Source: Acidimicrobiaceae bacterium
GTDB taxonomy: Bacteria; Actinomycetota; Acidimicrobiia; Acidimicrobiales; RAAP-2
Assembly (NCBI GenBank): GCA_003133075.1
Contig: PKZN01000049.1
Span: 1 to 7,239 of the forward strand
Direction of reading: 5' to 3'
DNA: 7,239 nt
The translations under genes were made by a program, and so were the position numbers. The notes beneath the pieces are model-generated. The model did no database searches and was not told the origin of the DNA. It worked only from the letters and a program-made list of their open reading frames with translations. Numbering within the stretch: the stretch's first letter is position 1; each line of letters starts with the position of its first letter. Positions 1-4,849 of this stretch are shown here, in pieces.

Positions 1-87
1 AACAAGATCAACGACCGTGAGCGTATCGAGATGAAGAAGTACTGCTCATTCGAACGCAAGCACACCGTCCACAAAGAGACCCGCTAG
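1..87 (+). CDS. rpmG: 50S ribosomal protein L33, C-terminal part (5' truncated by window edge)
   Basis: Only the last 28 codons are visible, in frame from base 1 to a TAG stop. They read N-K-I-N-D-R-E-R-I-E-M-K-K-Y-C, then a basic tail ending H-K-E-T-R, which is the signature C-terminus of L33, a small (about 55 residue) protein of the large subunit near the E site. The N-terminal zinc-ribbon half lies outside the window. One oddity is visible. Zinc-binding L33 proteins carry a C-x-x-C here, but this copy reads C-S-F-E, so the last cysteine ligand is replaced by glutamate, giving a half-degenerate ribbon. The placement upstream of trnW-secE-nusG is the usual actinobacterial order. The identification is firm; the zinc status is inference. 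Confidence 0.9.
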   Translation, partial: NKINDRERIEMKKYCSFERKHTVHKETR

Positions 88-114
88 ACCCGTCGCCCTC
101 GCGGCCCGGTCGTC

Positions 115-129
115 GCGAGCGTGGCTCGC
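115..129. terminator. Hairpin between convergent rpmG and aqpZ ends
   Basis: A perfect 6-bp inverted repeat, GCGAGC/GCTCGC, around a GTG loop lies in the 41-bp gap between the rpmG stop and the last codon of the minus-strand aquaporin; its last base is the first base of the complement of the aquaporin stop codon. A hairpin at a convergent gene junction suggests a shared bidirectional terminator. There is no T-tract on either side, so it is not a canonical intrinsic terminator. I infer the role from position. Confidence 0.4.
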
Positions 130-839
130 TACGCCTCTAACTGGGCGTAGAGGACTCGGTGCACGGCGGCCGCGATCGCGCCCCCGACCAGCGGCGCGAG
201 GAGAAAGACCCACACCTGGCTCAGCGCCGTGCCCCCAACGATGAGGGCCGGACCGAGGCTGCGCGCGGGGTTCACCGAGGTGCCCGTTAAGGGAATCCCG
301 AAGAGGTGGATGACCGTCAAGGTCAGTCCGATCACCATGCCGGCGGTCGCGGCGTTGGCGATCTTGCTCGTGACCCCGAGGATGACGAAGACGAAGACCG
401 CCGTCAAGATCACCTCGACGAGGAGCGCCCCGCCGAGGTTGAGGTGCGTGAGGGAGGCCTTGGCGTACCCGTCGGTGCCGAGGCCCTGCAGTGAGGTGCG
501 GTACGTGGGGGACTGTTCGAAGATCGTCCAGAGCACCAGGGCCCCGACGATGCCCCCAGCGAACTGCGCGACCCAGTAACCAACGGCGTCTTTTGGCGAC
601 ATGCGCTTGGCGAGAAGTACGCCCAACGTCACGGCCGGGTTCACGTGGCATCCCGAGATCGGTCCGAGCACGTAGGCGAGCGCCATCAACGTGAGACCGA
701 AGGCGAAGGCCGTCGCGACCACGCCGGCCGCGACACTGCCGCCGTCGAACCCGAAGCCGAACATGAGGGTGGCGAGGCCGACACCGAAGAACACCAGCAC
801 CGCCGTGCCCAGGAACTCTGCGAAGTACTTCCGTGCCAT
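129..839 (-). CDS. aqpZ: Aquaporin Z-type water channel (MIP family)
   Basis: A 236-residue membrane protein (E. coli AqpZ is 231) with six hydrophobic segments and both MIP half-helix signatures: S-G-C-H-V-N-P-A-V-T (NPA at 67-69) and T-S-V-N-P-A-R-S (NPA at 190-192). The four positions of the AqpZ aromatic/arginine filter appear to be Phe47, His178, Thr187 and Arg193. This is the narrow, water-selective type; glycerol facilitators have a wider filter with Gly or Tyr in place of His. It should sit in the cytoplasmic membrane as a tetramer and pass water. I chose the ATG at 839 because the protein then begins like AqpZ (M-A-R-K-Y-F-A-E-F-L-G-T) and a GGGGGG ribosome site sits 5 nt upstream. 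The frame stays open to an ATG at 935, which would add an unusual extra hydrophobic helix. The gene opposes its neighbours: convergent with rpmG, divergent from trnW. A possible minus-strand -10 (TATCTT, complement of 882-887) has no good -35. Confidence 0.88.
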   Translation of the reverse strand: MARKYFAEFLGTAVLVFFGVGLATLMFGFGFDGGSVAAGVVATAFAFGLTLMALAYVLGPISGCHVNPAVTLGVLLAKRMSPKDAVGYWVAQFAGGIVGALVLWTIFEQSPTYRTSLQGLGTDGYAKASLTHLNLGGALLVEVILTAVFVFVILGVTSKIANAATAGMVIGLTLTVIHLFGIPLTGTSVNPARSLGPALIVGGTALSQVWVFLLAPLVGGAIAAAVHRVLYAQLEA

Positions 840-844
840 ATCGA

Positions 845-850
845 CCCCCC
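845..850 (-). promoter_or_regulatory. Ribosome binding site deciding the aqpZ start
   Basis: On the minus strand GGGGGG followed by T lies 5 nt before the ATG at 839. It can pair with the CCUCCA core of the 16S anti-Shine-Dalgarno sequence with one G:U pair. This favours the internal start over the upstream ATG at 935, which has only a weaker AGGGA. Confidence 0.6.
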
Positions 851-939
851 GATGCGCCCGCTTCCGTGACGAGACGAAGGAAAGATAGCCGATGATGAGG
901 GCGCCAGCGGCGACGCTCGTGCACGCTGCTAACATTTAA

Positions 940-951
940 GTCCCTAGGGAC
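940..951. promoter_or_regulatory. 12-bp perfect palindrome in the aqpZ/trnW divergent region
   Basis: GTCCCTAGGGAC is a perfect inverted repeat with no spacer. It is located 26 bp before the tRNA-Trp gene and about 100 bp before the preferred aqpZ start on the other strand. It could be a protein-binding operator, or a short hairpin in a transcript. No convincing -35/-10 pair for trnW could be found around it, so its function is unassigned. Confidence 0.35.
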
Positions 952-977
952 ACGTCCACTTTCGAGCGGGCGCACGA

Positions 978-1050
978 AGGGCAGTGGCTCAATTGGTAGA
1001 GCACCGGTCTCCAAAACCGGTGGTTGGGGGTTCGAGTCCCTCCTGCCCTG
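978..1050 (+). tRNA. trnW: tRNA-Trp (anticodon CCA)
   Basis: The cloverleaf folds completely. The 7-bp acceptor is AGGGCAG (978-984) with CTGCCCT (1043-1049). The D arm is GCTC (987-990) with GAGC (999-1002) and contains GGTA. The anticodon stem is CCGGT (1004-1008) with ACCGG (1016-1020) around loop CTCCAAA, giving anticodon CCA at 1011-1013. The T stem is GGGGG with CCCTC around TTCGAGT, and the discriminator base is G1050. The 3' CCA is not encoded (CTCG follows), so it must be added by nucleotidyltransferase. A single tRNA-Trp directly upstream of secE-nusG is the usual actinobacterial arrangement, and co-transcription with secE is likely because only 51 bp separate them. Confidence 0.97.
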
Positions 1051-1101
1051 CTCGAAGATGTTTTTCGGCTGTGGGAACGAATTACGAACGAGAGATCTGA
1101 G

Positions 1102-1398
1102 ATGAACCGCGAACAAAAGCGCATGATGCAGCGACAGGGGCAGGTGGGCGCCGACGGTGCCGCCACGTCACGTCGTACCTCGGTGCAGGACGTGCAGCGT
1201 CGTCGCAGTGACCGCGCCACCCCGCGCGAGTTCTTCCGTCAGATTCGCGAGGAGATGCGTCAGGTCTCCTGGCCCACCCGTCCCGAGGTGCTGAACTACA
1301 CCTCCATCGTCTTTTGCGTCCTGGTCTTCATGACCTCGTTGATCTTTGGACTGGGCTTCGGGTTCTCGAAGTTCGTCGCATTCCTCTTTACCAGGTAG
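1102..1398 (+). CDS. secE: Preprotein translocase subunit SecE
   Basis: A 98-residue protein that clamps the SecY channel in the cytoplasmic membrane for protein export. The first about 40 residues are polar and basic, as in other actinobacterial SecE. Residues 41-62 hold the conserved amphipathic helix and cytoplasmic hinge with the family motif V-S-W-P-T-R-P-E-V (Trp57, Pro58). Residues about 66-90 form the single membrane segment found in short SecE proteins (E. coli has three). I chose the ATG at 1102, after a GAGAGATCTGAG purine-rich stretch, over an in-frame ATG at 1024 that lies inside the tRNA gene. The stop at 1396-1398 overlaps the nusG ribosome site, and nusG begins 7 nt later, so the two are translationally close. 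Confidence 0.95.
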   Translation: MNREQKRMMQRQGQVGADGAATSRRTSVQDVQRRRSDRATPREFFRQIREEMRQVSWPTRPEVLNYTSIVFCVLVFMTSLIFGLGFGFSKFVAFLFTR

Positions 1399-1405
1399 GA
1401 AATTT

Positions 1406-2071
1406 ATGAGTGACCTTGACACCCCCGTAGAAGACGTGAACGACGTCGTGGTCGACGAAGAGATTCTCGACGTCACGATCATCGACGAGGACGAGGAGCC
1501 GATCGTCGAGAGCGCCTTTGACCGCCCGGGTCGTTGGTACATCGTGCACACCTTCGCGGGACACGAACAAAAGGTCATCGGGGCGCTGAACAACATCATC
1601 AAGAGTCGCGAATTGAGCGAGTCGATCTACGAGATCTACCTGCCCGAAGAGGACGTCACCGAGTTCAAGTCGGGCAAGAAGGTGACCGTCTCTAAGCGCA
1701 TGTTCCCCAGTTACCTCTTGATTCGCTGTGAGCCGGACCCCGAGATCTTCTACGTGATCGGCTCGACCCCCGGGGTGACCGGCTTCGTCGGCGCCGAGAA
1801 GACCAAGCCCACCGCATTGACGCGTCGAGAAGTGGACAACATCATCCACCCCCACGTCGAAGGTGTCGAGCAGCCCACGGCGAAGCGTCGCATGCCGACC
1901 CACGAGTTCGAAGTCAACGACACGGTGCAGATCAAGACCGGCCCCTTCGCGACCTTCTCGGGTCACGTGGCCGAGATCAACGAAGACCAACTCAAGGTCA
2001 AGGTGCTCGTGGACATCTTCGGACGAGAGACCCCGGTGGAGCTCGACTTCACCCAGGTCACCAAGCTCTAG
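1406..2071 (+). CDS. nusG: Transcription termination/antitermination factor NusG
   Basis: A 221-residue NusG that rides on the RNA polymerase clamp, modulates pausing and links polymerase to Rho or to the ribosome. Residues 1-40 are an acidic, disordered-looking extension rich in Asp, Glu and Val, typical of actinobacterial NusG. Residues 43 to about 140 are the NGN domain, beginning R-W-Y-I-V-H-T-F-A-G-H-E and including K-R-M-F-P-S-Y-L-L-I. After a linker, residues 167-221 are the KOW domain, with F-E-V-N-D-T-V and G-P-F-A-T-F-S-G. I chose the ATG at 1406 because AGGA sits just upstream, overlapping the secE stop. The in-frame ATG at 1346 lies within secE and would add non-homologous residues. 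rplK starts 20 nt after the stop, so this is a continuous secE-nusG-rplK-rplA unit. Confidence 0.96.
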   Translation: MSDLDTPVEDVNDVVVDEEILDVTIIDEDEEPIVESAFDRPGRWYIVHTFAGHEQKVIGALNNIIKSRELSESIYEIYLPEEDVTEFKSGKKVTVSKRMFPSYLLIRCEPDPEIFYVIGSTPGVTGFVGAEKTKPTALTRREVDNIIHPHVEGVEQPTAKRRMPTHEFEVNDTVQIKTGPFATFSGHVAEINEDQLKVKVLVDIFGRETPVELDFTQVTKL

Positions 2072-2091
2072 GAACGTAAAGGAAGAACATC

Positions 2092-2519
2092 ATGGCCAAG
2101 AACATCGTCGCAGTCGTCAAGATTCAATTAGAAGCGGGCGGCGCCACGCCCGCCCCACCCGTGGGCACCGCGCTCGGACCACACGGCGTGCAGACCATGG
2201 AGTTCTGCAAGCAGTACAACGCTGCGACCGAGTCGATGCGAGGCACGGTCATCCCCGTCGAGATCTCGATCTACGAGGACCGCACCTTCACCTTCGTCTT
2301 AAAGACCCCACCGACGCCGGTGCTCCTTGCGCCAGGCGGCCGGGCGTACCCAAGGGCGCGCACTTGGCGGGTCGAGAGGTCGTCGCCACGGTGACGATGG
2401 ACCAGGTCGAAGAGATCGCCAAGACCAAACTGAAGGACCTCAACACCGATGACGTCGAGATGGCCAAGCTGCAAGTGGCCGGCACGGCGCGCTCGATGGG
2501 CATCACGGTCGCGGGCTAG
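2092..2519 (+). pseudogene. rplK: 50S ribosomal protein L11, frameshifted as given
   Basis: L11 forms the GTPase-associated centre at the base of the stalk, binds 23S rRNA with L10, and is needed to activate RelA. Translation from the ATG at 2092 (AAAGGA at 2078-2083) gives a normal L11 N-terminal domain (M-A-K-N-I-V-A-V-V-K, then P-P-V-G-T-A-L-G-P-H-G-V) through K-T-P-P-T-P-V-L-L at about 2328. That frame then turns nonsense and stops at 2392-2394. The expected R-Q-A-A-G is in the next frame (2330-2344), and V-P-K-G-A-H to the C-terminal G-T-A-R-S-M-G-I-T-V-A-G is in the third (2346-2516, TAG at 2517-2519). One extra base within 2327-2329 and another within 2342-2345 explain this exactly. 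Without them the product would be 141 residues, the family length. Nothing else is eroded, so a sequence error or very recent mutation is likelier than old decay. Confidence 0.9.
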
Positions 2520-2527
2520 GAGAGAAG

Positions 2528-3244
2528 ATGAAGCACGGTAAGAACTACAACAACGCGCTGGCTCAGGTGGACCGCGAGGAGCTCCTCACGGTGCCCGAGG
2601 CCGTTGAGAAGGTGAAGACCATCACCAAGGCGAAGTTCGACGAAACCGTCGAGCTGGCCGTTCGCCTCGGGGTCGACCCCCGCAAGGCCGAGCAGATCGT
2701 GCGCGGCACGATCACGCTGCCGGCGGGCACGGGCAAGACGAACCGTATTGCGGTGTTCGCGAGTGGCGAGGCGGCCCAGGCCGCGCGCGACGCGGGCGCC
2801 GATGAGGTCGGCGCCGAGGACCTCGTCGCCAAAGTAGCTGGTGGATTCCTCGACTTCGACGTCGCGATCGCGTCACCGGAACTGATGGGACAAGTCGGTG
2901 GACTCGGTCGAGTACTCGGTCCGCGCGGTCTCATGCCCAACCCCAAGACCGGTACCGTGACGACCGACGTCGCCAAGGCGGTCAGTGAGTTCAAGGGTGG
3001 GCGAGTGGAGTACCGTACCGACAAGATCGGCAACGTGCAACTGCGCGTCGGGAAGGTCAGTTTCTCCCGTGAGGACTTAGCGCGCAATATCGTTGCGGTG
3101 ATCGATGAGTTGGTGCGCGTCAAGCCGGCCAGCGCCAAGGGCCGCTACCTGCTCAGCGCCACGATCTCTTCGACGATGGGCCCCGGGGTCAAGATCGACC
3201 CGACCCGCGTCCACGACACCGACGAGGTGTTGGCCACGGCCTAG
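2528..3244 (+). CDS. rplA: 50S ribosomal protein L1
   Basis: A full-length 238-residue L1, the protein of the mobile L1 stalk that helps release deacylated tRNA from the E site; in many bacteria it also represses its own rplKA messenger. The domain I N-terminus (M-K-H-G-K-N-Y, then A-K-F-D-E-T-V-E-L-A-V-R-L-G-V-D) is followed by the inserted domain II. The diagnostic G-P-R-G-L-M-P-N-P-K-T-G-T sits at 131-143, followed by the return to domain I (F-K-G-G-R-V-E-Y-R-T-D-K). The start at 2528 has GGAGAG just upstream and is 8 nt after the rplK stop, so the two are coupled. The frame is clean throughout, unlike rplK. No terminator hairpin follows; instead a promoter for rplJ begins within 4 bp of the stop. 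Confidence 0.97.
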   Translation: MKHGKNYNNALAQVDREELLTVPEAVEKVKTITKAKFDETVELAVRLGVDPRKAEQIVRGTITLPAGTGKTNRIAVFASGEAAQAARDAGADEVGAEDLVAKVAGGFLDFDVAIASPELMGQVGGLGRVLGPRGLMPNPKTGTVTTDVAKAVSEFKGGRVEYRTDKIGNVQLRVGKVSFSREDLARNIVAVIDELVRVKPASAKGRYLLSATISSTMGPGVKIDPTRVHDTDEVLATA

Positions 3245-3247
3245 GTT

Positions 3248-3276
3248 TTGACGCTGCGGCCTGGAGAAACTAGGCT
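3248..3276 (+). promoter_or_regulatory. Promoter for rplJL (sigma-70/HrdB type)
   Basis: TTGACG (3248-3253) and TAGGCT (3271-3276) are separated by exactly 17 bp. The -35 matches 5 of 6 consensus bases and the -10 fits the actinobacterial TANNNT pattern. The predicted start is near 3283. The -35 lies 4 bp after the rplA stop, so rplJL can be made independently of the upstream operon. The rpoB promoter has the same architecture. Confidence 0.75.
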
Positions 3277-3282
3277 GAACGT

Positions 3283-3448
3283 CGCGCACGAGGTCAGTGC
3301 CACAGATTTAGAGAACGCCAAAGACATCCGGTGCACGAACGTGCGTAAGGGACCTAGGTCCGCCTGACGAGGAGTTCGAGTTCCTGCGGGGGCTCGCGCC
3401 TGGATGTTGGAGGCCCGTTACCGGGCGGCATCCGGTGAAGGAGCCAGC
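3283..3448 (+). promoter_or_regulatory. rplJ leader RNA with L10-leader-like core
   Basis: About 165 nt of untranslated leader precede rplJ. The core 3318-3372 resembles the L10(L12)4-binding leader of other bacteria: C-C-A-A-A-G-A-C-A, then a stem strand UCCGG (3327-3331), an inner hairpin GCAC-GAAC-GUGC (3333-3344), a GUAAGG stretch, the returning strand CCUGA (3363-3367, one mismatch) and CGAGG (3368-3372). Bacillus leaders show AGACAGUAGGUGCC...CCUACCGAGG in the same order. This copy has an extra 12-nt palindrome, GGACCTAGGTCC (3350-3361), which can fold as a 4-bp hairpin with a CUAG loop. A direct repeat CATCCGGTG occurs at 3325-3333 and 3429-3437. The second copy can pair with ACCGG at 3420-3424 just before the ribosome site, so it might control translation. 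The mechanism is inferred from the family. Confidence 0.6.
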
Positions 3449-4150
3449 ATGACCAAGGTACGTACCGCGAAGGTCGCCACCGTCGACGAGTTAAAGGCGA
3501 AGGTCGAGAGCACCTCGACGGCCGTCGTCACCGAATACCGCGGCATGACCGTCGCGCAGATCTCGACGCTGCGTCGTCAACTGCGCACGCTCGACGCCGA
3601 CTACAAGGTCTTTAAGAACACGCTCGTCAAGCGCGCCATCGCGGGCACCTCGGTCGAGTCGCTCGATGAGTTCTTGGTCGGTCCGACGGCCATTGCCTTC
3701 GTCAACGGCGACGTCTCGGCGGTCGCCAAGGCTCTGCGTGACTTCGCCAAGGCCACCCCCACGCTCGTCGTCAAGGGCGGCGTCTTGGACGGCAAGGCGC
3801 TCAGTGTCGCCGAACTCTCCGCCCTGGCTGATCTGCCCTCGCGCGACGTCTTGCTCGCGCGCTTCGCGGGACTGCTCGCGTCACCACTGTCGACAATGGC
3901 TGGCCTCTTAAAGGCCATCCCGCAAAACTTCGCCTTCGGCCTCTCGGCCTTGATCGACGCCAAGGGCGGCCCTGTGGCCGCGGCGCCGGTTGAGGTGGAA
4001 GCCGCCGAGACTCCGGCCGGGGTCGAGGAAGCTGGTTCGCCAGCGAGCGACGACGTCGCGACCGAGGTCGCTGACGTCGCGGAGGAGGCCCCCGTGGCCG
4101 AGACCGACACCGAGGCGTCAGCTGACGCCTCGAGCGAACCGGCCGAATAA
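3449..4150 (+). CDS. rplJ: 50S ribosomal protein L10 with long acidic C-terminal tail
   Basis: L10 anchors L7/L12 dimers to the ribosome and, as the L10(L12)4 complex, represses its own leader RNA. The rRNA-binding N-terminal domain is typical: K-V-A-T-V-D-E-L-K, V-V-T-E-Y-R-G-M-T-V at about 26-35, and D-Y-K-V-F-K-N-T-L-V-K-R-A at 51-63. The helix that carries L7/L12 dimers spans roughly 133-172 (V-L-L-A-R-F-A-G-L-L, then S-A-L-I-D-A-K). The protein is 233 residues against a usual 165-180. The excess is a tail from 174 on with 17 Ala, 17 Asp/Glu and no Lys/Arg in 60 residues. I chose the ATG at 3449 because AAGGAG lies 5 nt upstream; an in-frame ATG at 3404 lies inside the leader and adds non-homologous residues. 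rplL follows after 30 nt. Confidence 0.95.
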   Translation: MTKVRTAKVATVDELKAKVESTSTAVVTEYRGMTVAQISTLRRQLRTLDADYKVFKNTLVKRAIAGTSVESLDEFLVGPTAIAFVNGDVSAVAKALRDFAKATPTLVVKGGVLDGKALSVAELSALADLPSRDVLLARFAGLLASPLSTMAGLLKAIPQNFAFGLSALIDAKGGPVAAAPVEVEAAETPAGVEEAGSPASDDVATEVADVAEEAPVAETDTEASADASSEPAE

Positions 4151-4180
4151 CCAACTAGTACAGAGAAGAAAGGAATCACC

Positions 4181-4573
4181 ATGGCTGCAACCCTGACCAA
4201 GACTCAGATCCTCGACGGCATCGCGGAACTCTCCGTTATCGAATTGAGCGAGCTCCTCAAAGAGTTCGAGGAGAAGTTTGGCGTGACCGCCGCCGCTCCC
4301 GTAGCGGTCGCCGCGGCGCCCGCCGCTGGTGGCGCGGGGGACGACGACGCCGTCGAAGAGAAGACGAGTTTCGACGTCATCTTGACGAGCGGTGGCGACA
4401 AGAAGATCCAGGTCATCAAAGAAGTGCGTTCACTGACCAGCCTGGGTCTCAAAGAAGCCAAGGACCTCGTCGACTCGGCGCCCAAGCCGGTGCTCGAAAA
4501 GGTGTCCAAGGACGACGCCGCGAAGGCCAAGGCTGCCCTCGAGGCGGCCGGCGCAACCGTCGAAGTCAAGTAG
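4181..4573 (+). CDS. rplL: 50S ribosomal protein L7/L12
   Basis: A 130-residue, full-length L7/L12, the multicopy stalk protein that recruits and stimulates the GTPase translation factors. Residues 1 to about 35 are the dimerisation domain that binds L10 (I-A-E-L-S-V-I-E-L-S-E-L-L-K-E-F-E-E-K-F-G-V). Residues about 36-58 are an Ala/Pro/Gly hinge ending in an acidic patch G-D-D-D-A-V-E-E. Residues about 60-130 are the factor-binding C-terminal domain with the conserved K-K-I-Q-V-I-K-E-V-R and L-G-L-K-E-A-K-D-L-V. The start is supported by AAAGGA 6 nt upstream. The gene is co-transcribed with rplJ and is followed 15 bp later by a strong hairpin terminator, so the stalk unit ends here instead of running into rpoB unchecked. 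Confidence 0.97.
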   Translation: MAATLTKTQILDGIAELSVIELSELLKEFEEKFGVTAAAPVAVAAAPAAGGAGDDDAVEEKTSFDVILTSGGDKKIQVIKEVRSLTSLGLKEAKDLVDSAPKPVLEKVSKDDAAKAKAALEAAGATVEVK

Positions 4574-4588
4574 TTTCAAGGCTTTTCA

Positions 4589-4627
4589 GGAGTCCCGGTC
4601 GCCACGGCGGCCGGGACTCCTTGCTTT
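4589..4627 (+). terminator. Intrinsic terminator after rplL
   Basis: A perfect 10-bp inverted repeat, GGAGTCCCGG (4589-4598) with CCGGGACTCC (4611-4620), is extended inward by four more pairs (the outermost T:G) to a CACG loop. It is followed by TTGCTTT. The stem is very stable but the T-tract is short and interrupted, so partial read-through into rpoB is possible. In E. coli the same gap holds an attenuator and RNase III site. Confidence 0.8.
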
Positions 4628-4640
4628 GTGGCCAATTGAC

Positions 4641-4669
4641 TTGACCTGGGCTCAGAACCTGCCTAGGGT
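4641..4669 (+). promoter_or_regulatory. Promoter for rpoB
   Basis: TTGACC (4641-4646) and TAGGGT (4664-4669) have a 17-bp spacer, with a second overlapping TTGACT at 4636-4641. The predicted start is about A4676, giving a leader of about 174 nt. The promoter lies about 20 bp after the rplL terminator hairpin, so rpoB has its own transcription start. Box sequences and spacing closely match the rplJL promoter. Confidence 0.78.
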
Positions 4670-4675
4670 GAGCGC

Positions 4676-4849
4676 AACCGTTTTTTACGGCCGCGTGTCT
4701 CTTCGGGGAGCGCCAGTTGCGCATCTCCTGGTGGAACCACTAGAGTAGTTAGACCGTGTTCCTGCCTCTGACTTCGTCATCTCTTGACGCCGTTTTTCGC
4801 TTAGACCCGGCACGTATCTGTAGCCACCCACTCACACGGAGGATGACCG
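4676..4849 (+). promoter_or_regulatory. Structured 5' leader of rpoB
   Basis: This leader contains four closely spaced small hairpins: CCGT/ACGG with a T5 loop (4678-4690), TCTC/GGGA closed by a UUCG tetraloop (4698-4709), GCGC/GCGC with loop CAGTT (4710-4722), and TGGT/ACCA (4729-4739). The stretch 4745-4835 shows no obvious pairing or reading frame. A weak possible second promoter, TTGCGC-N18-TAGAGT (4717-4746), lies within it. I assign no specific function; its position suggests transcript stability or growth-linked control of polymerase synthesis. Confidence 0.4.
4838..4842 (+). promoter_or_regulatory. Ribosome binding site deciding the UUG start of rpoB
   Basis: GGAGG lies 7 nt before TTG at 4850, an ideal spacing. 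The ATG at 4843 touches the GGAGG directly and opens only an 8-residue frame (TAG at 4867-4869), so it cannot be the rpoB start. No ATG or GTG occurs in the rpoB frame nearby. Confidence 0.8.

Noticed and set aside
930..935. TAACAT as the -10 of a trnW/secE promoter
   Set aside because: No TTGAC-like element lies 16-18 bp upstream (GC-only sequence there), so a promoter cannot be supported.
46..1116. Long minus-strand open frame (356 codons) rich in Arg, Gly and His
   Set aside because: It overlaps rpmG, all of aqpZ in another frame and the tRNA gene. Its composition is that of a GC-rich shadow frame, and it shows no family motif.
1346..1405. Upstream in-frame ATG for nusG
   Set aside because: It lies inside secE and would add residues read from the secE membrane segment in another frame; AGGA precedes the ATG at 1406.
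2292..2394. Programmed -1 ribosomal frameshifting in rplK at the TTAAAG stretch
   Set aside because: A single -1 slip would give the right final frame but would replace the conserved T-P-P and A-A-G-V segments with unrelated residues. The homology instead demands two separate one-base corrections.
3404..3448. Upstream ATG for rplJ adding 15 residues
   Set aside because: It lies within the leader RNA, lacks a good ribosome site, and the added residues do not resemble L10; AAGGAG precedes the ATG at 3449.
4717..4746. Second rpoB promoter TTGCGC-N18-TAGAGT
   Set aside because: The -35 is poor and the sequence overlaps two leader hairpins. It is mentioned with the leader but too weak to list as a separate promoter.
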